Numbered from the stretch's first letter, positions 1 through 8,537 are shown. The stretch is 64,000 nucleotides of DNA from Insolitispirillum peregrinum (GCF_900156605.1 NZ_FTOA01000002.1:620001-684000); one strand, 5' to 3'. Numbers and translations: made by a program. The notes: generated by a model not told the origin, from the letters alone.

Positions 1-24
1 TGCCGCCTGACGCTGCTGCCCTGA
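1..24 (+). CDS. 3-prime end of an upstream gene (partial)
   Basis: Frame 1 is open from the window edge to a TGA at 22-24, encoding only eight residues' worth of sequence, 12 bases before the lptC start. In many alphaproteobacteria rnd (ribonuclease D) precedes lptC, but nothing in these few codons identifies it. A TGA at 8-10 in another frame is equally possible as the real stop. Confidence 0.3.
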   Translation, partial: CRLTLLP

Positions 25-35
25 CCCCGGAAACG

Positions 36-848
36 GTGTCGGAGCCGCAGCTGTTGGTTGCCCGGGAAGAGGGACTGGCTGGCCGCACATCACCGGGTGT
101 TCAGCGGATCACTGTCGACATCAAAAGCGGCGCGGACGCCGGGGGCGGCCGGTCGTGGTCGGGGCGTTACAGTCGTTTTGTGTCGCTGGCCAAGGTGGTG
201 TTTCCGGCGACGGCGGTGGTCTTGACGGCGGCGGTGGTGCTGTGGCCGCAGATGCAAAAGGTTGGCGAAGAGGCCTTTGCCATTACCTTTGCCAACGTTG
301 GTGATCAGGTGCGGGAAAGCCAGCAGCTGGTCAATGCGCGCTATTACGGCAGCGATGATCAGCGACAGGCCTATTCCGTTACCGCCGATCTGGCCGAAGA
401 AACAGCGCCGGGGTCGCGGGTGGTCGAGCTGTCGCATCCGCAGGCGGACATGACCCTGAAAGACGGTGCATGGCTGATGCTGGGGGCCAATAGCGGACTG
501 TTTTATCAGGAAAAGAACGTTCTGACCCTGAGCGGAAACGTCAGCCTGTACCACGACGGCGGCTATGAAATGCATACCGAGGGGGCCGAAATCCTGCTGC
601 GCGACGGCATCGCGCAAGGATCCCGGCAGGTCAGCGGACAAGGACCGTTCGGGTCGCTGGATGGCGAAGGCTTTATCGTCAATCAGAAAGAGCGCACCGT
701 GCAGGTGACTGGCAAGTCCCGCCTGTTGTTGCGGGGTGGCGAGGAAACCGAGGCTGTACCGGTTGCTCCGGTCCCCCCCGCTGCCAAGGCAAAAGGGTCT
801 TCGTCGGGGCACAAGGGCAATGACAAGGCGGCAGGGAAGAAACAATGA
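36..848 (+). CDS. lptC: LPS export periplasmic protein LptC
   Basis: LptC is the bitopic inner-membrane protein that takes LPS from the LptBFG transporter and hands it to LptA. The 270-residue product has a cytoplasmic N-terminus of about 50 residues, one membrane helix near residues 53-70, and then a beta-rich region typical of the LptC/OstA jellyroll. The start is GTG. It is much longer than the 191-residue E. coli protein, with an extra cytoplasmic stretch and a Pro/Ala/Lys-rich, Gly/Ser-containing tail from about residue 240. The stop overlaps the lptA start as ATGA, and the lptC-lptA-lptB order confirms the assignment. Confidence 0.9.
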   Translation: MSEPQLLVAREEGLAGRTSPGVQRITVDIKSGADAGGGRSWSGRYSRFVSLAKVVFPATAVVLTAAVVLWPQMQKVGEEAFAITFANVGDQVRESQQLVNARYYGSDDQRQAYSVTADLAEETAPGSRVVELSHPQADMTLKDGAWLMLGANSGLFYQEKNVLTLSGNVSLYHDGGYEMHTEGAEILLRDGIAQGSRQVSGQGPFGSLDGEGFIVNQKERTVQVTGKSRLLLRGGEETEAVPVAPVPPAAKAKGSSSGHKGNDKAAGKKQ

Positions 849-1732
849 GCGGGAAAAACTCCAGACTCGCATGGACCACAGCGATGCTGCTGGGGGCCGC
901 GGTCATCGGCTGGTCGGTGAGCGGTGGTGCGGCCGGGCTGGACATGGGCGGCGAGTCCGGCAACGGGCCGATCGAAGTGCTGGCCGATAACGGCATCGAG
1001 TGGCAGCAAGGTCAGCAACGCTTTATCGCCCGTGGCAACGCGGTGGCATCGCGCAATGGGGTTTCGGTCTATGCCGACGAGCTGATCGCCTATTACCGCT
1101 CGGGCGGTGACGCTGCTCCGGCGGCCCCCGCCACAGCCTCCGGGGCAGACGCTCCGATGGGGGCGGGCAGCAACATCACCCGTATCGAAGCCAACGGGTC
1201 GGTGCGGATCGTCTCGGCGACCGAAACGGCCAGCGGCTCGCAGGCCACCTATAATGTCGACAGCGGCAAAATGGTGCTGACCAACGCCCATGGACCGGTG
1301 ACGCTGGTGACGCCCAAGGAAACGATCACCGCCCGTGATGCGCTGGAATATGATGTGCGGACCCAGATTGCGGTTGCCCGTGGCAAGGCCCAGATGGTGC
1401 AGGGAACCCGCACCCTGAATGCCGATCTGCTGACCGCCCACATGACGCAAACCAACGGAAAAACCGAGCTTGAAACCGTTGATGCGACTGGAGGGGTTGT
1501 CATTGCAACCGATAAGGAAACGGCACGCGGATCGCAAGGCAAATACAATGCCAAAACAGGTATCGCAACCCTGACCGGTTCGGTTACACTGACGCGCGGC
1601 GACAGTGTCCTGAATGGCGGGGTCGCGACTGTGAACATGAAAACCGGTATCAGCACTCTGACTGGCGGCGGGGCCGAAGGCGGCAAGGCACGGGCGATTA
1701 TCGCCCCGAACAAAATTCCTGCCGCACAATAG
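845..1732 (+). CDS. lptA: LPS transport periplasmic protein LptA (OstA-like)
   Basis: LptA forms the periplasmic bridge that carries LPS to the outer membrane. The 295-residue product begins with a signal peptide (charged start, hydrophobic core near residues 9-22) and continues with repeated short beta-strand units of the OstA/LptA fold, with recurring Tyr-Asn and Gly-Lys turns. It is longer than E. coli LptA (185 residues), partly from an Ala/Pro-rich insertion near residues 78-102. Four-base overlap with lptC implies translational coupling. The next gene, lptB, starts 90 bases downstream. Confidence 0.9.
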   Translation: MSGKNSRLAWTTAMLLGAAVIGWSVSGGAAGLDMGGESGNGPIEVLADNGIEWQQGQQRFIARGNAVASRNGVSVYADELIAYYRSGGDAAPAAPATASGADAPMGAGSNITRIEANGSVRIVSATETASGSQATYNVDSGKMVLTNAHGPVTLVTPKETITARDALEYDVRTQIAVARGKAQMVQGTRTLNADLLTAHMTQTNGKTELETVDATGGVVIATDKETARGSQGKYNAKTGIATLTGSVTLTRGDSVLNGGVATVNMKTGISTLTGGGAEGGKARAIIAPNKIPAAQ

Positions 1733-1821
1733 GCCGCGCAATAGGCCGAATGGCAAATGTCATCGGGCCATCGGCTGTGGTACAGCAGTGTTGGTAACCC
1801 AACAATGGTATAAGCAGACCG

Positions 1822-2628
1822 ATGAGTGCTCTTTCACCCGATACGTCCGTGCCTGCACCCGGCGACCCGGCTGTTGCCAGCCCCCGCGACGGTCTTGAAA
1901 ATGCAGGCAGCGGGTTGAAAGTGAAGAACATCGGTAAACGCTATAAGCGCCGTCCAGTGTTGCGTGATGTGTCCCTGTCCGTTCGGCGGGGCGAAGCCGT
2001 TGGTCTGCTGGGCCCCAATGGAGCCGGGAAGACCACCTGCTTTTACTGCGTGACCGGCCTTATCACCCCCGATGCCGGCAGTATTGAGCTGGACGGCAGC
2101 AACATCACCGAATTGCCGATGTACCGCCGTGCCCGCCTGGGCATTGGCTATCTGCCACAGGAAGCCTCGATTTTCCGTGGTATGACCGTCGAAGGCAACC
2201 TGATGGCGGTGCTGGAGGTGGCCGAGCCGCAGGCCGACCGCCGCGAGTCCTTGCTGGAAGAACTGTTGGCCGAATTTTCCATCAGTCACCTGCGTCATGC
2301 CTCTGCTCTGGCGCTGTCCGGTGGGGAACGGCGACGGGTGGAAATCGCCCGCGCGTTGGCCTCCAGCCCGCATTTCATTCTGCTTGATGAGCCGCTGGCC
2401 GGGATTGACCCGATTGCGGTGGGGGAAATCCGCGACCTGGTGGCCCACCTGAAAGACCGGGGGCTGGGGGTGTTGATCACTGATCATAACGTGCGGGAAA
2501 CCCTCGACATTATCGACCGCGCCTACATCCTGCATGACGGGACGGTGATGATGGAAGGAACGCCGGACGAGATCGTCGCCCACGAAGGCGTGCGGCGTGT
2601 TTATCTCGGCGAAAAATTCAGCCTGTAG
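1822..2628 (+). CDS. lptB: LPS export ABC transporter ATP-binding protein LptB
   Basis: LptB is the ATPase that powers LPS extraction from the inner membrane by LptFG. Visible motifs are Walker A GPNGAGKT (about 64-71), signature LSGGE (165-169) and Walker B FILLDEP (185-191), followed by an H-loop SDHNVRE-type motif written here as TDHNVRE. The 268-residue reading includes about 30 extra N-terminal residues. A GTG near 1921 would give a protein close to the usual 240 residues, and neither start has a strong ribosome site, so the start is uncertain. rpoN follows 22 bases later, the standard proteobacterial arrangement. Confidence 0.93.
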   Translation: MSALSPDTSVPAPGDPAVASPRDGLENAGSGLKVKNIGKRYKRRPVLRDVSLSVRRGEAVGLLGPNGAGKTTCFYCVTGLITPDAGSIELDGSNITELPMYRRARLGIGYLPQEASIFRGMTVEGNLMAVLEVAEPQADRRESLLEELLAEFSISHLRHASALALSGGERRRVEIARALASSPHFILLDEPLAGIDPIAVGEIRDLVAHLKDRGLGVLITDHNVRETLDIIDRAYILHDGTVMMEGTPDEIVAHEGVRRVYLGEKFSL

Positions 2629-2650
2629 CCCCGACCCGGAGACCGCGATC

Positions 2651-4150
2651 ATGGCCATGCAGCCCCGGCTCGACCTGCGACAGACGCAATCTCTGGTGAT
2701 GACGCCGCAACTTCAGCAGGCGATCAAGCTGTTGCAGTTGTCGAACATCGAACTCAGCGCCTATGTCGAACAGGAACTGGAGCGGAACCCGCTGCTGGAG
2801 CGCAGCGAGAACGGGCCGGATGTGGCGCCGGTTGAGAGCCTGCCGGAAGTACGACGGGATGCTGACAGCCTGCTGTTCGACAGCCCCGATGGCAGCCGGG
2901 CCGAGGCTCCGCTGGATATCGAGGTCAACAACAGCTTTGATGAAGGCAGCCCGATGGAAGGGCCGTCCTATGATCCCGATGACCTGACCGCCTGGCAGCG
3001 CAATGACAGTGGCGGCGGCGGATTTGACAGTGACGATCGTTCGTTCGAGGAAACCCTGGCCGAACAGACCAGCCTGCGCGATCACCTGTTGTCGCAGATG
3101 GGGGTCGATCTGGCCGCCCCGGCAGAACGGATGATTGGTTTGGCCCTGATTGACAGTCTGGATGATGCCGGATACCTGCGGGCTGACCTGGCGGAACTGG
3201 CCGATGGGCTGGGGACGACGCCTGATCATGTCGAACGGGTGTTGGTCAAGCTGCAACGGTTTGATCCGGCAGGACTGTTTGCCCGCTCGTTACAGGAATG
3301 CCTGGCACTTCAGCTCAAAGACCGCAACCGCTATGATCCGGCGATGGAGGCCCTGCTGGCCAACCTCGACATGGTGGCGCGGCGGGACTTCACCGGTCTG
3401 TTGAAGGTCTGCGGGGTTGATAACGAAGACCTGCAAGAGATGATCGCCGAATTGCGGACGCTGGACCCCAAGCCAGCGCAGCAATTTGATGGGCAATCGG
3501 CGCAGCCGGTGACGCCTGATGTCCTGATGCGCGTCAATCCGGAAGGCGGCTGGATCGTCGAGCTGAATCCCGAAACCCTGCCGCGGGTGCTGGTCAATAA
3601 TCGTTATTACGCCAAGGTGTCGCGGTCGGCGCGCAGCAAGGACGACAAGGCGTTCATCAACGAGAACTTCCAGACCGCGTCGTGGCTGGTGAAGTCGCTT
3701 GATCAGCGGGCAACCACCATCCTGAAAGTGTCGAGCGAACTGGTCCGTCAGCAGCATGGCTTTTTCGAGCGTGGGATTCAGGGGCTCAGGCCACTGATTT
3801 TACGCGATATTGCTGCTGCGATTGAAATGCATGAAAGCACGGTCAGTCGCGTTACCTCGAACAAGTACATTGCCACCCCACGCGGGATTTTTGAGCTGAA
3901 GTATTTCTTCACCCAGGCCATTGCCGGGGCTGATGGGGCTGATGCCCATTCCGCCGAGGCGGTCCGGCACCGGATCAAAAGTCTGATCGACGCCGAGCCG
4001 CCAGCCAAAATCCTGTCTGATGATGCCATCGTCGATATCCTGAAAAAGGATGGAATCGATATTGCCCGGCGGACGGTGGCAAAGTATCGCGAAGGGATGA
4101 AAATTCCCTCCTCTGTTCAACGGCGGCGCGAAAAGTCGTTGATGCGGTGA
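2651..4150 (+). CDS. rpoN: RNA polymerase sigma-54 factor RpoN
   Basis: Sigma-54 directs RNA polymerase to -24/-12 promoters activated by enhancer-binding proteins, typically for nitrogen control and motility. The chosen ATG gives 499 residues starting with the conserved Gln/Leu-rich region I (MTPQLQQAIKLLQL near the N-terminus). An acidic region II follows (about 75-150), then the core-binding region, a helix-turn-helix, and the diagnostic RpoN box ARRTVAKYR at about 472-480. An in-frame start 54 bases upstream would overlap lptB and adds non-conserved residues. Co-directional with lptB, 22 bases away. Confidence 0.96.
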   Translation: MAMQPRLDLRQTQSLVMTPQLQQAIKLLQLSNIELSAYVEQELERNPLLERSENGPDVAPVESLPEVRRDADSLLFDSPDGSRAEAPLDIEVNNSFDEGSPMEGPSYDPDDLTAWQRNDSGGGGFDSDDRSFEETLAEQTSLRDHLLSQMGVDLAAPAERMIGLALIDSLDDAGYLRADLAELADGLGTTPDHVERVLVKLQRFDPAGLFARSLQECLALQLKDRNRYDPAMEALLANLDMVARRDFTGLLKVCGVDNEDLQEMIAELRTLDPKPAQQFDGQSAQPVTPDVLMRVNPEGGWIVELNPETLPRVLVNNRYYAKVSRSARSKDDKAFINENFQTASWLVKSLDQRATTILKVSSELVRQQHGFFERGIQGLRPLILRDIAAAIEMHESTVSRVTSNKYIATPRGIFELKYFFTQAIAGADGADAHSAEAVRHRIKSLIDAEPPAKILSDDAIVDILKKDGIDIARRTVAKYREGMKIPSSVQRRREKSLMR

Positions 4151-4240
4151 CGCCTGCCCGGACAAAAGGGGCCACCGTTTTTCCAGCAAGACAAATCTGG
4201 ACATCAGGGAGTGGAGTCCGGGCGTTTCTGTTCCCATCTG

Positions 4241-4345
4241 TTAGAGCAGTGAGCGCAAAAGTGGGAACCGGTTTTGCGCACCATACACTGCGGCAAAGAA
4301 AAATTAGACCAGTGTGCCTGCGTCAGAGTTAACGCACACTGGTCC
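4241..4345 (+). repeat. Intergenic repeat family A, copy 1
   Basis: About 105 bases made of two palindromic parts. The first carries GCAAAAGTGGGAACCGG followed by its near complement TTTTGCGC. The second is a hairpin with arms ACCAGTGTGC and GCACACTGGT. It is followed immediately by copy 2 in the same orientation. It looks like the RIME-type mosaic elements of alphaproteobacteria, which is an inference from the architecture. It is intergenic, after rpoN. Confidence 0.85.
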
Positions 4346-4447
4346 AGAGCAGTGAGCGCAAAAGTGGGAAGCGGTTTTGCGCACCATCACTGCGGCAAAG
4401 AAAAATTAAACCAGTGTGCCTGCGTCACACTCAACGCACCCTGGTCC
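4346..4447 (+). repeat. Intergenic repeat family A, copy 2 (tandem)
   Basis: This is a second copy directly abutting copy 1 and differing at a few positions (GAAGCGG instead of GAACCGG, and an imperfect ACCAGTGTGC / GCACCCTGGT hairpin). Tandem duplication of the complete unit is seen only here. The differences sit in the palindrome centres and arms. Confidence 0.85.
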
Positions 4448-4541
4448 AGGGTGAGAGCATGCACCGGCCGGACCGGTTCCTTCGGAGGGCTTTTGCTTCG
4501 CGTTGGGACCATGGTAGAATGGTCGGATTGGTAACCGTTTC

Positions 4542-4570
4542 TTGACTTGCCCCAGTGTCGCCCATATGGT
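4542..4570 (+). promoter_or_regulatory. Sigma-70-type promoter for the rpoN-ptsN intergenic RNA
   Basis: TTGACT at 4542-4547 and TATGGT at 4565-4570 are separated by exactly 17 bases, close to the housekeeping consensus. The start would fall near 4576, at the beginning of a hairpin-rich stretch and about 400 bases before ptsN. This is the best-matching promoter I noticed in the window. Confidence 0.6.
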
Positions 4571-4575
4571 GCGCC

Positions 4576-4800
4576 CCTCGTTACGGGATGCGCGAAACCG
4601 TACACGGGTTTGGGGAATGCGCTGCAAAGACTGCGCGGCGTCAGCACAGGAAACGCCAGACCCCTGAGACCCCGAGGCATGGCAAACCTCGGGAGACACC
4701 AGGCCTCGAACGGCAGGGCGCGCCAGTGGGCGCTGCCGCCAGACGGATCAAGGTAGGAGGGTGAAACCCCCATGAGCGCACGACAGCTTAAGGCGTTCTA
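4576..4800 (+). ncRNA. Candidate structured non-coding RNA or long ptsN leader
   Basis: The region contains several strong helices. They are CCCC 4574-4577 with GGGG 4612-4615 enclosing AAACC 4595-4599/GGTTT 4607-4611, GGCGT 4637-4641/ACGCC 4653-4657, CCCGAGG 4671-4677/CCTCGGG 4687-4693, and CGGCAG 4711-4716/CTGCCG 4733-4738 (extended by CGC/GCG). GTGCGC 4569-4574 can pair with GCGCAC 4776-4781 to close the domain. No reading frame looks coding, and there is a good promoter just upstream. I checked for hallmark sequences of RNase P, tmRNA, SRP RNA, 6S RNA and the cobalamin, FMN and glycine riboswitches and saw none. The 3-prime end is arbitrary, as no U-tract terminator is visible before ptsN. 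Confidence 0.5.
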
Positions 4801-4979
4801 TCGCTGTTGACCTTCTGAAAAAGAAACTGCACAAAACCGGTTTCTGTCCCTGTCCGGGCCGGATGCTGGTGGGTGGGTCTTGTCGAGATCGTTCCGCAAG
4901 GCCCTTGTTAAGAATGAGAGTCGGACCGGTTGCCCCGTGACGCGACCTGTCCGCACATAAAGCCAAAGAGGGCTAAGAC

Positions 4980-5441
4980 ATGGATATCACCAGCCTCATC
5001 AGCCCCGAGAGCGTGGTGCCCAGCCTGAAAGCAACCAGCAAAAAGCAGGCGCTGCAAGAGCTGGCAAAATATGCCGCGACGCTGACCGGGTTGCATGAAC
5101 GGGCGGTCTTTGACGTTCTGCTGGAACGCGAACGTCTGGGCAGCACCGGGGTCGGCAATGGTATCGGCATTCCCCATGGCAAGCTGCCGCAGTTGACCCG
5201 CCTTTACGGGGTGTTTGCCCGTCTGGATCGCCCGATCGAATTCGAGGCGATTGATGATCAGCCGGTGGACCTGATTTTCCTGCTGCTGGCGCCGGAAAGT
5301 GCCGGGGCTGATCATCTGAAGGCGCTGGCACGGGTGTCCCGCCTGCTGCGCGACAAGAGCATGTGTGAAAAATTGCGGGCAACCTCAACGGCCGATGGCC
5401 TGTATGCCCTGCTGGTTGCCAGTGAGGCGCAGGCCGCCTGA
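4980..5441 (+). CDS. ptsN: PTS IIA-like nitrogen regulatory protein PtsN
   Basis: PtsN (EIIA-Ntr) is the terminal phospho-acceptor of the nitrogen phosphotransferase system. In other bacteria it regulates potassium transport, sensor kinases and nitrogen-related genes. The 153-residue product is a single EIIA type 2 domain, and the phosphorylated histidine is in GIGIPHGKL at about residue 66. A GAGGG-type ribosome site precedes the ATG. It usually follows hpf in rpoN-hpf-ptsN, but here hpf is missing and the 829-base gap holds repeats and the candidate RNA. Confidence 0.93.
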   Translation: MDITSLISPESVVPSLKATSKKQALQELAKYAATLTGLHERAVFDVLLERERLGSTGVGNGIGIPHGKLPQLTRLYGVFARLDRPIEFEAIDDQPVDLIFLLLAPESAGADHLKALARVSRLLRDKSMCEKLRATSTADGLYALLVASEAQAA

Positions 5442-5463
5442 TCCTGTATGTCTCCGCAGTGCG

Positions 5464-5568
5464 TTAGAGCGTTGTGCGAAAAGTGATTCCGGTTTTCGCA
5501 AAAACAATGCGGCACTCCAAAAGGTTAGACCAGTGTGCCTGCGTCAGATTCAACGCACGCTGGTCTAA
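5464..5568 (+). repeat. Intergenic repeat family A, copy 3
   Basis: This is a complete copy bounded by TTAGAGC and GGTCTAA, with GCGAAAAGTGATTCCGG / TTTTCGC in the first half and the ACCAGTGTGC / GCACGCTGGT hairpin in the second. It lies 23 bases after ptsN and could form a stem on the transcript there. Confidence 0.85.
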
Positions 5569-5679
5569 CATCATTAACGTAAGACGTGTGATCATCGTGC
5601 CGGCTGCGGATTTAAGGCATGATGGTCTGCTGTCCTGTTATGCTACGATAATCAACAGGATTGAAGCACGGGACGCAGA

Positions 5680-7671
5680 ATGCAGCAATCAGACAGCAAC
5701 CGCCGGGTGATTCGGGAGTGGCACAAGATCAGCCTCTCTGTGGTGGCGGGTTTGCTGGCCATGGGGCTGCTGCTCCTTGCCGACATGCCCGAGCGTGCGC
5801 TGCGGCAGGCGTCGGAACGGCTGGACATGCTGGGGAAAGCCAGCTCGCTGCGTGCCCGTCTTGAAAGCCAGCTCAATGAACACCTGCGCATCACCGAAGC
5901 CCTTGCCGGTCTGATGTCCGTTCGTGGAGAGCTGGGAGACGAGGAATTCCGGGCGGTGGCTGCCGCCTTGCAGCGGCAGGCACCAGCGATGCGCAATCTG
6001 GGGGTCACCAGCGGGACCACCATCCGGCAGGTCTATCCGCTGGAAGGCAATCAGGCGATTGTCGGGGTGCGCTATCAGGATTTACCCACCCAGTGGCCGC
6101 AGGTCGAACAGGCAATCCGGGAACGCTCGTCAATTCTGGCCGGGCCGGTGCGGCTGGTGCAGGGCGGGAACGGGCTGATCGAACGGACGCCGGTCTTTGC
6201 ACAGGATGACCAGCGTTTTCTGGGGCTGGTTTCGCTGGTCCTGAATTCTGATGAGCTGTTCCGCCTGTCCGGCCTGCTCGAAGATCCGACCATGGATATC
6301 GCGCTGGCGCGGGCCATCCCCCTGTCGGCCACCAGTCAGGGGCTGGAGACCTTTTACGGTCGGGCCGGGCTGGTGGACGAACAGCCGATCATCCTGCCCA
6401 TCCGCATGTTGGGGGCCGAATGGCAGATGCTGGCGGTACCTCGCGGTGGCTGGGAAGCCCAGCGGATATTCCATCCCCTGCGGTTGGTGGTTCAGGCAGC
6501 CCTTGCCCTGTTGATCATGTTTGGCAGCTTTGCTCTGCTGGGACATGTCCAGCGGTTGCGTCTGGCCCTGAGGGACATTGCCGCCAAGGAACACCGTCTG
6601 AAGACCGCCCAGAGTGTGGCGCGGATGGGTGATATGGAATGGGCCGCCGCCAGTCGGGAAATGCAGTGTTCGGAACAACTGTACGCCATTCTCGGAATGC
6701 CGCCGGAATCCGGGCCCTTGCGAACCGAGGATTTTTGGCGGGCTGTTCATGCCGACGATCAGGACGCACTGGCGGCGACCCTGCAACAGGTGCTGCAGAA
6801 TGGCTCCACCGCTTCGATTACGGTGCGTCTGTGGACCACCGAAGGCGAACTGTGCTGGGCGCAGATGAATCTGCAACGGATGCCGGGAAACCGGTTGTTC
6901 GCTACCCTGACCGATGTCACCGTCCGCCAGCGTGAGGACGAGGAGCGGCGGCGGATGCTGACGCGCCTGCGGCGATCGAATGAGGATCTGGAGCAATTCA
7001 CCTGGATCGCCTCGCATCACCTGCAAGAGCCGTTGCGGATGATTGGCAGCTATCTGCAACTGCTGGAACGGCGGTATCAGGATCGTCTTGATGACGACGC
7101 TCTTGCCTTTATCGACTTTGCCGCCAAGGGAGCCCAGCGCCTGCAAAACCTGCTGATTGACCTGCTGGCCTATACCCGACTGACAGCCGAGCAGGGGCTT
7201 CCGGAAACGGTGGATACAGCGGCGGTGGTCGAACAGGTTCGCCTTGGTTTGGCCGGGGCGCTGGAACTGGCCGGAGCGGATCTTGAAATAGGGTTTTTGC
7301 CGCCGGTTATTGGCTGGCGGGATCAGTTGGCGGCAGTGTTCCAGCACCTGATCAGCAATGCGATCCAGTATCGTGCCTTTAATCGGCCCTTGCAGATCAG
7401 GATTGCGGCCGAAAAGCAGGGGCAGTTGTGGGAATTCCGCGTCGCCGATAACGGCACCGGCATTGATCCCCTGTTCCACGGACAGATTTTCAAGATCTTC
7501 CGCCGACTGAGCAATGACTATGAGGGGCACGGAACAGGGATGGGGCTGGCCTTGTGCCTGCGGGTGGTCGAGCATCACGGCGGGACATTGCAGGTCGAGT
7601 CTCAGGTTGATCAGGGTGCAACCTTCATTTTTACCTTGCCCGGAAGCGGTCGGCAGACGCAGGCCCTGTGA
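5680..7671 (+). CDS. CHASE/PAS sensor histidine kinase (orphan)
   Basis: Membrane-bound sensor kinase of 663 residues. The N-terminal membrane helix lies near 18-34, followed by a periplasmic CHASE-like domain (about 60-265) and a second helix near 275-295. A PAS domain follows (about 305-420), then a phytochrome-type HisKA segment with the phospho-accepting histidine at about 446 in ASHHLQEPLR, and a HATPase domain with DNGTGI and GTGMGLAL motifs. CHASE domains sense small extracellular ligands. The residue after the active histidine, commonly Asp in this subfamily, is His here. No response regulator is adjacent, so the partner is unknown. Confidence 0.88.
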   Translation: MQQSDSNRRVIREWHKISLSVVAGLLAMGLLLLADMPERALRQASERLDMLGKASSLRARLESQLNEHLRITEALAGLMSVRGELGDEEFRAVAAALQRQAPAMRNLGVTSGTTIRQVYPLEGNQAIVGVRYQDLPTQWPQVEQAIRERSSILAGPVRLVQGGNGLIERTPVFAQDDQRFLGLVSLVLNSDELFRLSGLLEDPTMDIALARAIPLSATSQGLETFYGRAGLVDEQPIILPIRMLGAEWQMLAVPRGGWEAQRIFHPLRLVVQAALALLIMFGSFALLGHVQRLRLALRDIAAKEHRLKTAQSVARMGDMEWAAASREMQCSEQLYAILGMPPESGPLRTEDFWRAVHADDQDALAATLQQVLQNGSTASITVRLWTTEGELCWAQMNLQRMPGNRLFATLTDVTVRQREDEERRRMLTRLRRSNEDLEQFTWIASHHLQEPLRMIGSYLQLLERRYQDRLDDDALAFIDFAAKGAQRLQNLLIDLLAYTRLTAEQGLPETVDTAAVVEQVRLGLAGALELAGADLEIGFLPPVIGWRDQLAAVFQHLISNAIQYRAFNRPLQIRIAAEKQGQLWEFRVADNGTGIDPLFHGQIFKIFRRLSNDYEGHGTGMGLALCLRVVEHHGGTLQVESQVDQGATFIFTLPGSGRQTQAL

Positions 7672-7794
7672 GGGAGAGTTGTTTTGATTGGTTCTAAGAT
7701 GCAACTCTGGACAAGTGGCCCGAATCGCACTATATTTGTTGGGTACTTTGATTTTCTTCCTCCCCCCGTTGCCGTCCTTTGATGGAGAGCCGCC

Positions 7795-8337
7795 ATGTTT
7801 GCCGACAACACACTGACCCCGCGCGAAGCGGTGCGCCTGTGCGCCCTCGGCACCATTGCCCAGGGGCCGCTGCGCTATAGCGATCTGGCATCGTCGATCC
7901 GGCATTTCATCACCCGCCTCAGTGGCCCGTCGCTCGACCTGATGGGGTCGTCGATCGAGTTGCTGCGCTATGAGGGGCTGGTGGATGCCGTGGACGGGCT
8001 GGGCATGGAAGACAACGCCCTGCTGCAGATCACCGAGGCAGGCAGCGAGGCGTTCCGCAACCTGATGACTGCGCCGTTGCGTCCGGCCAGCGACCTGTCA
8101 AAGCTGATCACTGCCCTGAAGTTCCGCTTCCTGCATCTGCTGTCCCGGCAGGACCAGATGGATCAGGTGGACCTGCTGATCGATACCTCGGAAACCGGCC
8201 TCAACCGTCTGGTCGACCTGCGCCGTCACATGGATGGCGAGCCGGGTTATATGGCGGCGTGGCTGGATGATGAAATCGCCCGCGCTGAACAGCGTCTGGC
8301 GTGGCTGGAAGACCTGCGCACCAAGGTCGGCGCATAA
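7795..8337 (+). CDS. PadR-like winged-helix protein
   Basis: 180 residues. The N-terminal 90 residues look like a winged helix (LCALGTIAQGPLRYSDLAS, then a recognition-type helix and a LLQITEAG wing), and the C-terminal half is helical with a possible dimerisation coiled coil. This resembles PadR-family regulators, which repress nearby genes in response to small molecules, but similarity is judged by eye only. It stands alone between the kinase and a strong terminator, with 123 bases upstream for its promoter. The ligand and target genes are unknown. Confidence 0.55.
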   Translation: MFADNTLTPREAVRLCALGTIAQGPLRYSDLASSIRHFITRLSGPSLDLMGSSIELLRYEGLVDAVDGLGMEDNALLQITEAGSEAFRNLMTAPLRPASDLSKLITALKFRFLHLLSRQDQMDQVDLLIDTSETGLNRLVDLRRHMDGEPGYMAAWLDDEIARAEQRLAWLEDLRTKVGA

Positions 8338-8359
8338 GCTGTTCCGCCTTTGAAACGAC

Positions 8360-8408
8360 AACAGGCCGCCGTCTATCGCGGGTGCGATCAACGGCGGCCT
8401 GTTTCTTT
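8360..8408 (+). terminator. Rho-independent terminator
   Basis: AACAGGCCGCCGT at 8360-8372 pairs perfectly with ACGGCGGCCTGTT at 8391-8403, followed by TCTTTGT. It ends the PadR-like gene transcript. Confidence 0.85.
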
Positions 8409-8432
8409 GTGCAGGGGTCCCATCCGCAGCCC

Positions 8433-8537
8433 TTAGAGCAGCGTGCGTTAAACCGGACGCAGGCGCGCTGCTCTAACCTTTTGTTCTGTCGCATTGTTGT
8501 TGCGAGAACCGGTTCCCACTTTTCGTACAATGCTCTA
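8433..8537 (-). repeat. Intergenic repeat family A, copy 4 (reverse)
   Basis: This is a complete copy in reverse orientation between the PadR-like gene and the acyl-CoA dehydrogenase. The outer hairpin is AGAGCAGCGTGCG / GCGCGCTGCTCT, and the inner part carries GGTTCCCACTTTTCG. Its right edge (CTA on the plus strand) supplies the TAG stop codon of the neighbouring minus-strand gene. Confidence 0.85.

Noticed and set aside
4274-4534. Open frame through the tandem repeats after rpoN
   Set aside because: It is translated from the repeat units, has no ribosome site and no protein-like pattern.
4387-4773. Minus-strand open frame (128 residues) over the candidate RNA
   Set aside because: Composition is atypical, there is no ribosome site, and the hairpins of the plus-strand RNA explain the sequence better.
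4576-4800. RNase P RNA, tmRNA, SRP RNA or 6S RNA
   Set aside because: I looked for GAGGAAAGTC, the ACAGAAA motif, the tmRNA tag and tRNA-like ends, the SRP GGAAG loop and a single long 6S-like rod, and found none.
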